64,000 bases of DNA from Natronosalvus rutilus (GTDB lineage: Archaea; Halobacteriota; Halobacteria; Halobacteriales; Natrialbaceae): positions 3,577,451-3,641,450 of the forward strand of contig NZ_CP100355.1 in the NCBI RefSeq assembly GCF_024204665.1, read 5' to 3'. A program made the position numbers and the translations under genes. This document shows, piece by piece, positions 8,819-16,500 of this stretch. Under the pieces are notes generated by a model. It was not told the DNA's origin. It saw only the letters and a program-made list of their open reading frames with translations, and did no database searches. Positions within the stretch are counted from its first letter, which is position 1. Each line of letters begins with the position of its first letter.

Positions 8819-8827
8819 GATTAAAGG
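8819..8827 (-). promoter_or_regulatory. TATA-like box for the NfeD gene
   Basis: CCTTTAATC on the minus strand lies about 27 bases before the ATG at 8795. Confidence 0.45.
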
Positions 8828-8845
8828 TTTACCGCGGCCGGCCAC

Positions 8846-9211
8846 TCAGATGGCGAAGATCGAGCCGAGTCTCACCATCACGAGCACCATGGCGATCGCC
8901 CCGAGCAGAACGAAGACGGCACCCTCGAGGGACGGATCGCCCGATCGGACCGGCTGACTGTTCGGCTCGGGTTCGGAAGCGGACGGATCGCCGGGGGCGG
9001 CGGGGTCGTCGTCCTCGGCTCGCTGGCGCCGCGATGTTGGGTCTGAGATTGGAATGCGGCCCCAGGCGTCTTCGTTTTCGGCGTCGCCGTCGCCTTCGTG
9101 TTCTTCAGCGTCGCCATCGCTTCGTCGCTCGAGTCCATCGGGTTCGGCCTGCGCGCGCTCGGTCCGGTCGCTCGTTCGGTCCGAGCCGCGATCCGATTCC
9201 CTGTCGTCCAT
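8846..9211 (-). CDS. Acidic protein with one C-terminal membrane helix
   Basis: From the ATG at 9211 the product is 121 residues. It is a long, charged and probably disordered region (serial D/E/R, with the island AWGRIPISD) followed by a single hydrophobic helix at the very end (AVFVLLGAIAMVLVMVRLGSIFAI), as in tail-anchored proteins. The pattern resembles a haloarchaeal family I recall as DUF7312 (unverified). It is 50 bases upstream of the NfeD gene in the same direction, and a CAAAAAG element 26 bases before the start may be its TATA box. Function unknown. Confidence 0.7.
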   Translation of the reverse strand: MDDRESDRGSDRTSDRTERAQAEPDGLERRSDGDAEEHEGDGDAENEDAWGRIPISDPTSRRQRAEDDDPAAPGDPSASEPEPNSQPVRSGDPSLEGAVFVLLGAIAMVLVMVRLGSIFAI

Positions 9212-9281
9212 ACCCCGTCTTCGGTCGCTGCAGGCAAAAAGCCGCGGTTCGACGCTTCGTCGTCCCGAACGTCGATCCGAC

Positions 9282-11039
9282 CTAGTCCCGCGACGGTCGA
9301 CCGCGAACGTCGCCATCGTAGACGACGCCGCGCTCGCCGTCGATCGTCACCGTCCGCCCGTCCTCGAGGTGGGTGACGTCGGCGTCGCTCACCATCGGAA
9401 CGCCCGTCTCGCGCGCGATGAGTGCCGGATACCCCGTCATGCCGGGTCTGGCGTCGACGATGCCGCCGATCTTCCCGACGTCACCGGTGAACTCGGCGTC
9501 GAAGTCCGCAGAGAGAGCGATGATCGCGCCGTCGGGTATCGCCTCGAGGTCGCCGTCCGTGACGCGGGCGATCGGTCCCGTCGCGCGACCGGCGACGACC
9601 ACGCGGCCCGTCTCGAGGGCGTCCGCGGCGACGTGGACCTTCATCATGTTCGTCGTATTCGCGCCCTCGAGTTCGGTCATCATGCCACAGAGGACGACGA
9701 CGGTGTCGCCGCTTTCGGCTACCCCGGCGTCGAGCGCCGACTGAACCGCCCGTGAGACGACGGCGTCGGCCCCCTGGTCCGAGACGCTAGCGTAGAGGGG
9801 CGTCACGCCCCAGGAGAGGGCGAGTTGGCGCCGGACGCGGTGGCTCGGCGTCGAGGCGACCACGGGGACGCCGGGCCGGTACTTCGCCGTCTTCAGCGCC
9901 GTGTAGCCGGATTCGGTCGCCGCGACGACGGCGTCGGCACCGATGTCACGCGCCAGGTATCGCGCCGAGCGGGCCAGCGCGTCCGTCCGGGCCTCGCCGG
10001 CGGTCGGCACGCGCTGCTCGAGCAGTTCGGCGTACTCCCCCGAGCGCTCGACCTGGCGGATGATGCTGTCCATGGCCTCGACGACGGCCGTCGGGTGGTC
10101 GCCGACGGCGGTTTCGGCCGAGAGCATGACCGCGTCGGTCCCGTCGAGGACCGCGTTCGCCACGTCGGAGGCCTCCGCCCGCGTCGGCCGGCGGGAGTGG
10201 ACCATCGAGTCGAGCATCTCCGTCGCCGTGATGACCGGCCGTCCCGCCTCCCTGGCCTTCCGGATGATTCGCTTCTGGATCATCGGGACGTCCTCCATCG
10301 GACACTCGACGCCAAGGTCCCCGCGAGCGACCATGATCCCGTAAGAGGCCTCGATGATCTCGTCGAGATTCTCGACCGCTCCCGCGCGTTCGATCTTCGA
10401 GATGATCGGAATCTCGGCCCCGAAAGACTCGAGAGTCTCGCTGACCTCGTAGACGTCGTCGGCGTCGCGGACGAAACTCGCCGCGACGAAGTCGACTTCC
10501 TTCTCGGCGGCCAGCTCGAGGTCGCGCCGATCCTTCTCGGTGACGACGTCGAGGTCGAGGGCAACGCCAGGCAGGTTGACTCCCCTTCGCCCGCCGAGTT
10601 CGCCGCCGGTCTCGACGCGGGCGAGGACCGCCTCCCCGTCGACCCCGGTGACGGTCGTCTCGATCAACCCGTCGTCCAGCAGGATGCGGTCGCCGGGTTC
10701 GACGCTGGTGAGCGGCACGGACAGGCCGACTTCCTCGGCGGAGGCGTTCGTCCCTTCGACGAACCGAACCTCGCTCCCGGTCTCGAGGGTCACCGTCTCC
10801 CCGCCGGGGAGCGGCGCCGTCCGAATCTCCGGCCCCTTCGTGTCGAGCATCACAGCGACGGGGTTCGGTGTCGCCTCGTCGACGCGTCGAACCCGGTCGA
10901 TCAACTCTGCGCGATCCTCGAGCGATCCGTGGCTGGCGTTCAACCGGGCAACGGCCATCCCCGTCTCCGAGAGCTCCCGGATAGCCGAGCGACTGTTCGT
11001 CGCCGGCCCCAGGGTACAGACGATCTTCGCGTTTCTCAT
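9282..11039 (-). CDS. pyk: Pyruvate kinase with extra C-terminal PEP-utiliser-like domain
   Basis: The 585-residue enzyme converts PEP and ADP to pyruvate and ATP. The catalytic barrel starts at RNAKIVCTLGPATNS and includes DTKGPEIRT, PIISKIERAGAVENLDEI (catalytic lysine) and VARGDLGVE, with the C domain near 350-470. The last 110 residues form a domain like the phosphohistidine domain of PEP-utilising enzymes (VVVAGRATGPIARV, then GIVDARPGMTGYPALIARETGVPMV). The position that carries histidine in TSHAA-type motifs reads TGYPA here. The ATG at 11039 gives a canonical start; longer in-frame readings lack family similarity. Confidence 0.96.
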   Translation of the reverse strand: MRNAKIVCTLGPATNSRSAIRELSETGMAVARLNASHGSLEDRAELIDRVRRVDEATPNPVAVMLDTKGPEIRTAPLPGGETVTLETGSEVRFVEGTNASAEEVGLSVPLTSVEPGDRILLDDGLIETTVTGVDGEAVLARVETGGELGGRRGVNLPGVALDLDVVTEKDRRDLELAAEKEVDFVAASFVRDADDVYEVSETLESFGAEIPIISKIERAGAVENLDEIIEASYGIMVARGDLGVECPMEDVPMIQKRIIRKAREAGRPVITATEMLDSMVHSRRPTRAEASDVANAVLDGTDAVMLSAETAVGDHPTAVVEAMDSIIRQVERSGEYAELLEQRVPTAGEARTDALARSARYLARDIGADAVVAATESGYTALKTAKYRPGVPVVASTPSHRVRRQLALSWGVTPLYASVSDQGADAVVSRAVQSALDAGVAESGDTVVVLCGMMTELEGANTTNMMKVHVAADALETGRVVVAGRATGPIARVTDGDLEAIPDGAIIALSADFDAEFTGDVGKIGGIVDARPGMTGYPALIARETGVPMVSDADVTHLEDGRTVTIDGERGVVYDGDVRGRPSRD

Positions 11040-11062
11040 GGCCGACCGTTGGCCGAGCGCTG

Positions 11063-11072
11063 TGAAAAAAGG
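11063..11072 (-). promoter_or_regulatory. TATA-like box for pyruvate kinase
   Basis: CTTTTTTCAC on the minus strand is centred about 27 bases before the pyk ATG, consistent with a leaderless transcript. Confidence 0.45.
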
Positions 11073-11157
11073 TACGTCCTGGACGACGTTCGACTGGGTA
11101 GTCGCGGTGGCACCTGCCTGCCAAACGATTTTCTTCCATGGGAAAGTGGTCGGACAC

Positions 11158-11445
11158 ATGCCGCTCTACGCATCGTTCGTCGACGTCGGCGACCGCGACG
11201 TGCAGAACGCACAGGAACTCGCGTCCATCTGGGGCGAGGTGCGGTCGGAACTCGAGGAACACGACGCCGAGCTCAAGGAATCCTACGCCGTCCTCGGGAG
11301 TCACGACTTTCTGGTCATCTTCGAGGCACCGGACCACGAGAAGGCGTTTACGTCGGCACTGACCCTCCACCGCCACGGACTGGACTGCGAGACGATGGAA
11401 ATTCTCGATACCGACGACTTCGCGTCGATCGTCGACGAAATCTGA
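11158..11445 (+). CDS. GYD-domain-like small protein
   Basis: The 95-residue protein starts at the ATG in ACACATGCCG and reads MPLYASFVDVGDRDVQNAQELASIWGEVRSELEEHDAELKESYAVLGSHDFLVIFEAPDHEKAF. This is the ferredoxin-like alpha/beta pattern of GYD proteins (DUF3303-like), here with SHDFLVIF in place of the name-giving GYDxxxv motif. No catalytic role is known. It is divergent from pyruvate kinase with a 118-base gap that should hold both promoters. Confidence 0.82.
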   Translation: MPLYASFVDVGDRDVQNAQELASIWGEVRSELEEHDAELKESYAVLGSHDFLVIFEAPDHEKAFTSALTLHRHGLDCETMEILDTDDFASIVDEI

Positions 11446-11461
11446 GTACGCGCCGCCCTGG

Positions 11462-11947
11462 TCACCGGAACACTTCGTATCGGAGGAGATAGCGAACCAC
11501 TCCGAGCAGGTACGCCAGCAGCCAGAAGAACACGTAGCCGAAGACGCCCACCCGGAGTCGCCGTCGCCAGGCGCCCATGTGCTCGTGGAGGTCGTCGAGG
11601 TCAATGTCTTGTCCGGGGTCGCCGTAGAGGTCGTGGGTGAGTTTGACCTGGAGTATGCGAACGATCCCGGTCAGCGCGACGAGTAACATCGCGTACGCCT
11701 GAAGCCCAAAGAACGCGTGCACGGCCGCCAGACCGCTTATCTGCTCGAGCACCCGCGGTGCCATCCAGAGGAGGACGGGAATCGTGTTCAAAGTCAGGCC
11801 CACGGCGATGACCTTCAGGTGGTAGACCAGGACGTCCCAGGTGACGATTTCCGTGTCGATCATGATCCAGGCGCCGTAGAGATAGAAGGGAAAACTGGCT
11901 GTGACCATCACGAGCGCGACGGTGGCCGTCGCCAGCTCAGAGACCAT
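11462..11947 (-). CDS. Four-helix membrane protein of unknown function
   Basis: The 161-residue protein has about four hydrophobic segments (5-25, 45-63, 75-98 and 135-155). It opens MVSELATATVALVMVTASFPFYLYGAWIMID, and the loop after helix three contains LTHDLYGDPGQDIDLDDLHEHMG. I recall a haloarchaeal family (perhaps DUF7321) like this but cannot verify it. It ends convergently 16 bases after the GYD-like gene. No cofactor motif is evident. Confidence 0.75.
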   Translation of the reverse strand: MVSELATATVALVMVTASFPFYLYGAWIMIDTEIVTWDVLVYHLKVIAVGLTLNTIPVLLWMAPRVLEQISGLAAVHAFFGLQAYAMLLVALTGIVRILQVKLTHDLYGDPGQDIDLDDLHEHMGAWRRRLRVGVFGYVFFWLLAYLLGVVRYLLRYEVFR

Positions 11948-12402
11948 ACTGGGTGTCGGGAGGGTGAACGAATAAACGAAGCGAAAGCGTTCGGAGGCGC
12001 CGCCGGGTTAGTGGCTTCTCGGGTTCGAGGACCCTCGAGAGTGAGGTCGATCCGGATCTTCGTGAACGAAACGGGTGTTCACCGGACGTGAAATGCAACT
12101 TGACGCGGTACGTGAACGTCGCCCGACGCAGAACGTGAAACGCCACTGGACGTGGAACGTGAAACGCTACTGGACGTGGAACGTGAAACGTTACTGGACA
12201 CGGAACGGAAACATGGCCAGATGCGAGACGTGGAACGTTTCCGAACGGGGAGGGAGACCGTACCTCGAGGAAATCGGAGAGTCCCCCTCCGTAAATTGGA
12301 CGTACTCGCGGTTCTCGCCTTAGAACGCGACGGGGACACGGCCTCCACCTCGCGGACGGCAATCGGGGTCGCGTCGGACCGCCTTGCGGGGCGGAAACGC
12401 CG
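11948..12402. other. 455-base intergenic region with a tandem repeat
   Basis: No convincing gene is visible. The region holds a 24-base tandem repeat (12084-12238). Open readings cross it on both strands because the repeat length is a multiple of three, but they are low-complexity, overlap real genes or lack promoters. Confidence 0.7.
12084..12238. repeat. 24-base tandem repeat, three good and about three decayed copies
   Basis: Three copies at 12131-12154, 12155-12178 and 12179-12202 share GAACGTGAAACG and then C/TACTGGAC. A diverged copy precedes them at 12084-12107, a 23-base copy at 12108-12130, and a broken copy with a longer unit follows at 12203-12232. The repeat lies between two minus-strand genes. 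Confidence 0.9.
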
Positions 12403-12765
12403 TCATGCCACGCCGGCGTTTTCGTCGCACTCGGTGGACTCGTGGAACGCCCTGGATGCCTCGAGCACTGGATGGTCCCGCCGTCTGACGTGATTGCTCC
12501 GCTCGTCGTACTCGAGGAGACCGACGTTGGCTAATTTCGGAAGTCCGGCGTGGTGCAGGTAGATCTGGGCATCTCGCGACGATTCCGCCGCGCAGTCGAA
12601 CTGGCCGTCGACAATGTAGTCGGCGAGATCGTCGAGCGAGGCGACGTCGTCGGTGCAGCGGTGGAAGTAGTCTACCACTCCACGGGTGTACCCGTTCGAG
12701 AGTATGGATTGCAGATCGTCGATCGTCTCGGGGTCGAACTCGTCCTCGAGGGTTGGTCTCGACAT
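12403..12765 (-). CDS. DUF7344-type winged-helix protein
   Basis: The 120-residue protein has the pattern of the haloarchaeal HTH family I know as DUF7344: an N-terminal helix pair (IDDLQSILSNGYTRGVVDYFHRC), then SLDDLADYIVDGQFD, and the recognition-like region AQIYLHHAGLPKLANVGLLEYDERSNHVRRRD. These proteins often lie near other regulators, as here with a bacterio-opsin-activator-type gene 72 bases upstream. Its targets are unknown. A second member of the same family lies at 24250-24654. Confidence 0.8.
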   Translation of the reverse strand: MSRPTLEDEFDPETIDDLQSILSNGYTRGVVDYFHRCTDDVASLDDLADYIVDGQFDCAAESSRDAQIYLHHAGLPKLANVGLLEYDERSNHVRRRDHPVLEASRAFHESTECDENAGVA

Positions 12766-12837
12766 GGCCTAGTTTGGCGTATTTGATCCATGGAGAAAGG
12801 AGTCATTATTGTTGAGACAACCCTCTTAAGACGGGGC

Positions 12838-13497
12838 TCAGTCGAAGTCGGCTGCAGTCGAGAGTAATATCTCACTGAGCACCTGTTTCGTGCCCCGACG
12901 AACGCGATTGGAGACGGCCTGCTGGGAGATGCCGAGTTCGTTCGCGAGTTCGTCCAAGCTCGCCTCGCTCGGCGTGTCGAAGTAGCCGCGACGGAGTCCG
13001 AGGACGAGGGCTTCGCGTTGCTCGTCGGAGAGGCCGAACTGATGGACGCTCTCCGTTCGCTCGGTGACCGTGTAGGTTCGGTTAATGTGGATAGAGATGC
13101 CGCTGTCGGTGGTGTAGTTGTGAAACTGTGAGAGTTTGTCGTGGTCCGGGAATCGAACGTGGAACTCCCAGCCGCCGTTGCTGAAAGCCTGTAATACCGT
13201 CCCCTGTGCGTCCGTGATCCCCCGGATCAGGTCGGTGTGATCGTCGTGCCACGTGACGCGGTACAGAACCGCGTTCTCGACGCGGTCGATGGCGATGATG
13301 TCCTCGACGAAGCGGTGCGAGACGACTTTCTCCTCGAACGAGGCGTAGTCCTCACCTGACACCCACAGAAACGGCATTGCGGAGGTTCCCGTGGGCACGA
13401 TCCGCTCGAGTTCGATGCGCATCGACGGCGGCCCGGACAGCACCTGCCCGAGGGTGAACTGGTCGTTCTCGACGGTAAACTCCAGCGTGACGCTCAT
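12838..13497 (-). CDS. Bacterio-opsin activator-type (HTH-10) regulator
   Basis: The 219-residue protein combines an N-terminal sensor-like region (about 1-150) with the C-terminal HTH-10 module: LSDEQREALVLGLRRGYFDTPSEASLDELANELGISQQAVSNRVRRGTKQ. This is the Bat-type DNA-binding domain of haloarchaea. No PAS or GAF domain is obvious, as in many short paralogues. Its role cannot be tied to one regulon; the next gene downstream on the same strand is the DUF7344-type protein. The start ATG at 13497 is divergent from the DUF7319-like gene. Confidence 0.88.
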   Translation of the reverse strand: MSVTLEFTVENDQFTLGQVLSGPPSMRIELERIVPTGTSAMPFLWVSGEDYASFEEKVVSHRFVEDIIAIDRVENAVLYRVTWHDDHTDLIRGITDAQGTVLQAFSNGGWEFHVRFPDHDKLSQFHNYTTDSGISIHINRTYTVTERTESVHQFGLSDEQREALVLGLRRGYFDTPSEASLDELANELGISQQAVSNRVRRGTKQVLSEILLSTAADFD

Positions 13498-13649
13498 TGC
13501 TAGCCGACGGTATCACGGCCACGTACGTATTGGTGTTGCCTGATACCACGTCCCCGCTCTCACCCCGGTCAGAGATGATTCGGCGGCACCACCATTGCTG
13601 TCAGCGAACGTCGCGGCGCTTATGCGGCTACGGGTCCCATCGTCGAACG

Positions 13650-14468
13650 ATGACCGACGCTTCGGACGAACCGTCCGCCGGCCGAACGACCGAGCCGTCG
13701 GCCGACCCTGCGGCGACGGGAGACGACGACCAGTCCGTCGAGGATCTCCGCCGACAGGTCGAGGCGAAGTACGACTTCGAGGACTTCAGCGAGGCCGACA
13801 TGGCCGAGATAAGCCCGGAGGAGTGGGACGTCGCCTTCGACGCGGACACCTGGATCACCGGCGACGAACTCCTTGAGCGCGTCGAGCGGGAACTCAAAAC
13901 CCGGATCGCCTACCGGGAGGTGTTCGCGATGCTCGAGTACGCCGTCGTCGACGGCCGACGAAGTCTCGTGGCCTATTCCGACACCGATTACGCGATTATC
14001 TTCCCGGACGGGACCGTCGAGGGTCGCGGAACGGTCGTTCGCGACGTCAAACCCACGGTCGCCCTGTGCTCGATGGAGAGCTACGACGTCGAGGAACCAC
14101 CCGCCGATTGGCACCTCCCCGAGCCCGCCGACCTCGCAGGCGAACACAGCGAACTCGGCAACTGGATGCTCCAGTTGCTAGCGATTGCACAGCTCGTCAT
14201 CGGGGTCGTCGCGATCGGAATCTGGCTGGTTCAAGGCATCCAGTCTCAGCTCGTCCTCGGCGTCGTGGGCGTCGTACTCGTCGTCATCTCGCTCGTGCTG
14301 TTCTTGATGGTGGCGAACGCCCGACTCTCGGATCGATTCCGGACCGAAGCGTACGAGTCGCGTCTGCGAACGATCGGCTCCGGGGATCGACCCTCGTTTC
14401 TCCCCATCGACGACGAGGCCTTCGAGCGCGACGCACCGCCCCGAAATCGGTCGCCGCTCGAGGAGTAA
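13650..14468 (+). CDS. Unknown membrane protein beside the bc complex (DUF7319-like)
   Basis: The 272-residue protein has an acidic N-terminus, a soluble domain (about 30-170, with DFEDFSEADMAEISPEEWDVAFDADTWITGDELLERVE) and two membrane helices (about 175-198 and 200-225) followed by a cytoplasmic tail. I recall it as DUF7319, found beside the haloarchaeal cytochrome bc genes, but that is unverified. ATG at 13650 is preferred because GCTTATGCGG, about 28 bases earlier, is a plausible TATA box; a longer frame from 13497 overlaps the divergent regulator. It is 75 bases upstream of halocyanin. Confidence 0.75.
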   Translation: MTDASDEPSAGRTTEPSADPAATGDDDQSVEDLRRQVEAKYDFEDFSEADMAEISPEEWDVAFDADTWITGDELLERVERELKTRIAYREVFAMLEYAVVDGRRSLVAYSDTDYAIIFPDGTVEGRGTVVRDVKPTVALCSMESYDVEEPPADWHLPEPADLAGEHSELGNWMLQLLAIAQLVIGVVAIGIWLVQGIQSQLVLGVVGVVLVVISLVLFLMVANARLSDRFRTEAYESRLRTIGSGDRPSFLPIDDEAFERDAPPRNRSPLEE

Positions 14469-14510
14469 CCCCACGATACCGCGGGGCACGGCCAGCGGCT
14501 GCATCGGTGG

Positions 14511-14518
14511 GTTTAAGC
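14511..14518 (+). promoter_or_regulatory. TATA-like box for the halocyanin operon
   Basis: GTTTAAGC is centred about 29 bases before the ATG at 14544, so the respiratory operon probably has its own promoter separate from the upstream gene. Confidence 0.5.
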
Positions 14519-14543
14519 GAACACGTTCCTGAGTCCACATTGT

Positions 14544-15212
14544 ATGAAGAGGCGGGAGTTTATAGTAGCGGCCAGCGGCGTGTCTGGGGGTGCCGTAGCC
14601 GCCACTGCTGCGACACCCGTCGTAGCCCAGGAAGAGGAGAACGGTAACGACACCGAAACAGGCGACGGTGGCGGCGGAAACGACACCGAAGCCGGCGGAG
14701 GCGGTAACGAGTCGTCCGGTGGCGGTGGCAACGAGTCAGCCGGCGGTGGCGGCGGAGGCGGCGGCAGCGAAACCGTCGAAGTCGACGACAACGAGTTCGT
14801 TCCCGCGGAGTTGACCATCGAGCCCGGCACTACGGTCACCTGGGAGTGGGTCGGCTCCAACCAGCACAACGTCAACCCCGGAAGTCAGCCCGAGGGCGCG
14901 AACTGGGAAGGCCAGACGGACCTCCAGGCCGAAGGGACCTACGAACACACGTTCGAGACCGAGGGAACCTACGAGTACGTCTGTGATCCCCACGTCAGTA
15001 TTGGAATGACGGGCTCCATCGAAGTGACCTCGGACGCGGGTGGTGGAGGCGCGGCGACCGCCGACGTCGACATCCACGAACTCGGCGTCCCGATCCAGAA
15101 GCACTTCGTCGGCGTCGCGTCGTTCTTCGCGATATTCATCGCCCTCACGTTCACGTTCTACCTGCTGAAGTACGGTGAATCGGCCAACACCAGCAGCCCA
15201 GGGAGGAAATAA
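14544..15212 (+). CDS. Halocyanin-type blue copper protein, membrane anchored
   Basis: The 222-residue protein has a Tat signal (KRREFIVAAS), a long Gly/Asn/Glu linker (about 31-75) and a cupredoxin domain with the type 1 copper ligands His108, Cys147, His150 and Met155 (SNQHNV, YVCDPH, GMTG). A single C-terminal helix (about 190-213, VASFFAIFIALTFTFYLLKYG) would anchor it on the outside. It should carry electrons to or from the following bc-type complex; that link is inferred from position. It is followed after two bases by an overlapping Shine-Dalgarno-like element. Confidence 0.93.
   Translation: MKRREFIVAASGVSGGAVAATAATPVVAQEEENGNDTETGDGGGGNDTEAGGGGNESSGGGGNESAGGGGGGGGSETVEVDDNEFVPAELTIEPGTTVTWEWVGSNQHNVNPGSQPEGANWEGQTDLQAEGTYEHTFETEGTYEYVCDPHVSIGMTGSIEVTSDAGGGGAATADVDIHELGVPIQKHFVGVASFFAIFIALTFTFYLLKYGESANTSSPGRK
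15201..15206 (+). promoter_or_regulatory. Shine-Dalgarno-like GGGAGG before the third respiratory gene
   Basis: GGGAGG lies inside the end of the halocyanin gene, eight bases before the ATG at 15215. It suggests internal ribosome entry within a polycistronic transcript. Confidence 0.6.
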
Positions 15213-15214
15213 CC

Positions 15215-15619
15215 ATGTCATCGTCAGGAAGTACGTACGGCGACATTCACCGCTACGAACCGGCGCGCGAGAGTACAGCCGCGGCAATCGCGATCGTCCT
15301 GTTGACGTTCGTCCAGATCATCTTCGTCTCGCTGTTCGTGTACGGCCTCTCGGCGAACTGGGGGGTCGCCGGACTCGACGCTGGTGTCGGGAACACGCTT
15401 CTCGGCTTCTTGCTGTCGGCGATCTTCCTCAACCTCGGGTTCATCCTCCTGCTGTACCGCAAGGAGTTCCTGCCCGACGTGATGATCGTCAAGAAGCGCC
15501 GTCGCAAGTGGGAAGACCTCTACGTCCGCGAATCGGACGTCGAAGGGCAGTCGCTTGCCGGCGACGCCGGTGCATGGGACACGATCAAACGCGCAATCTA
15601 CCCCTACTACAAACGATAA
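15215..15619 (+). CDS. Two-helix membrane protein in the bc operon (DUF7318-like)
   Basis: The 134-residue protein has two membrane helices (about 24-46 and 59-81) separated by a short loop, and a basic cytoplasmic tail (KKRRRKWEDLYVRESD). It starts at the ATG at 15215 and ends two bases before the Rieske ATG. The family (DUF7318 from memory) is known to me only from this position in haloarchaeal bc operons. It may be an accessory subunit or assembly factor, which is inference from co-transcription. Confidence 0.8.
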   Translation: MSSSGSTYGDIHRYEPARESTAAAIAIVLLTFVQIIFVSLFVYGLSANWGVAGLDAGVGNTLLGFLLSAIFLNLGFILLLYRKEFLPDVMIVKKRRRKWEDLYVRESDVEGQSLAGDAGAWDTIKRAIYPYYKR

Positions 15620-15621
15620 CA

Positions 15622-16500
15622 ATGGCTAACGACGACAAATATCCAGTCGAATCCGACCGTCGCCGCTTCGTCAAGGGCGTCGTCGGTGGCTCCGCGCTCG
15701 CCGGCGTGCTGACGACCGGCGCAGTCGCCGTCTCCAGCGCGACCGCCCCCACGAGCGGCGGCGGCGGATTCGTCAACTACTTCGGCGCGGAACGAACCGC
15801 CGGTCCGGCCCCCCGCGGACTTCCACAGATTCCCATCGAGATCGACGACGATGGACAGTTACTCGGGATCTGGCCCGAACCGGAAACGCAGGTCCGCGAC
15901 GACGGGACGGAGGTCGTCGAGGCGAGCACCGAACTCGGCGGCGTCGAGTACACGACCGAGTGGTACCAGTACTGCGGCGTCCAGACGTTCGGCGGGATCA
16001 AACCCGACGCCGATGGCGAGGATCAGGTCCTTCGCTACGACGCCGGCTCCTACGACTGGATGTCGGACGTCGAGAACGGCGACCCGATGCTCACCGAACA
16101 CTTCGAGGACTACGACGAGTGGACCAACGACATCGGCGAACCGGGCCAGGGCAAACCCGCGACGGGAACCTGGCGATCACAGAACGTTCCCCCGGAACAG
16201 ACCGTTCCCATTCTGGTGATCAAGACGGACCAGCTAAACGTCGAGGAGATGAACGACTCCACCCGCGAGTGGGTCGAAGCGTCCTGCCCCCAGGACGAAG
16301 ACGGCGGTCGTTACCTCGGCTACGTCAACAAGTGTACGCACTTCTGCTGTGCGCCGGGTTACCGAACGCTCGACGACGCAGCGGCGTTCGGCGCCGCGAA
16401 CGAAATCTACTGCAACTGCCACAACTCCGTCTACAAACCCTTCAACATCACCGAACAGCAGTTCGTGGCGCTCCCGCGACCGGCGGGTGATGACGAATGA
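15622..16500 (+). CDS. Rieske iron-sulfur protein
   Basis: The 292-residue protein has a Tat signal (SDRRRFVKGV) whose hydrophobic part probably also anchors the protein. The Rieske boxes are CTHFCC at 238-243 and CNCHNS at 264-269, giving cluster ligands Cys238, His240, Cys264 and His267 and a likely disulfide Cys243-Cys266. The usual CTHLGC has glycine where this protein has Cys242. The long region between signal and boxes is acidic. Its last codons overlap the next gene by ATGA. Confidence 0.95.
   Translation: MANDDKYPVESDRRRFVKGVVGGSALAGVLTTGAVAVSSATAPTSGGGGFVNYFGAERTAGPAPRGLPQIPIEIDDDGQLLGIWPEPETQVRDDGTEVVEASTELGGVEYTTEWYQYCGVQTFGGIKPDADGEDQVLRYDAGSYDWMSDVENGDPMLTEHFEDYDEWTNDIGEPGQGKPATGTWRSQNVPPEQTVPILVIKTDQLNVEEMNDSTREWVEASCPQDEDGGRYLGYVNKCTHFCCAPGYRTLDDAAAFGAANEIYCNCHNSVYKPFNITEQQFVALPRPAGDDE

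Noticed and set aside
11937-12362. A 141-residue minus-strand reading through the 24-base repeat
   Set aside because: It overlaps the end of a real gene, is basic with a repeated V-F-H-V pattern from the DNA repeat, and lacks a promoter.
15175-15621. In-frame extension of the Rieske gene upstream
   Set aside because: It crosses the preceding gene in another frame; the ATG at 15622 is followed directly by a Tat signal.
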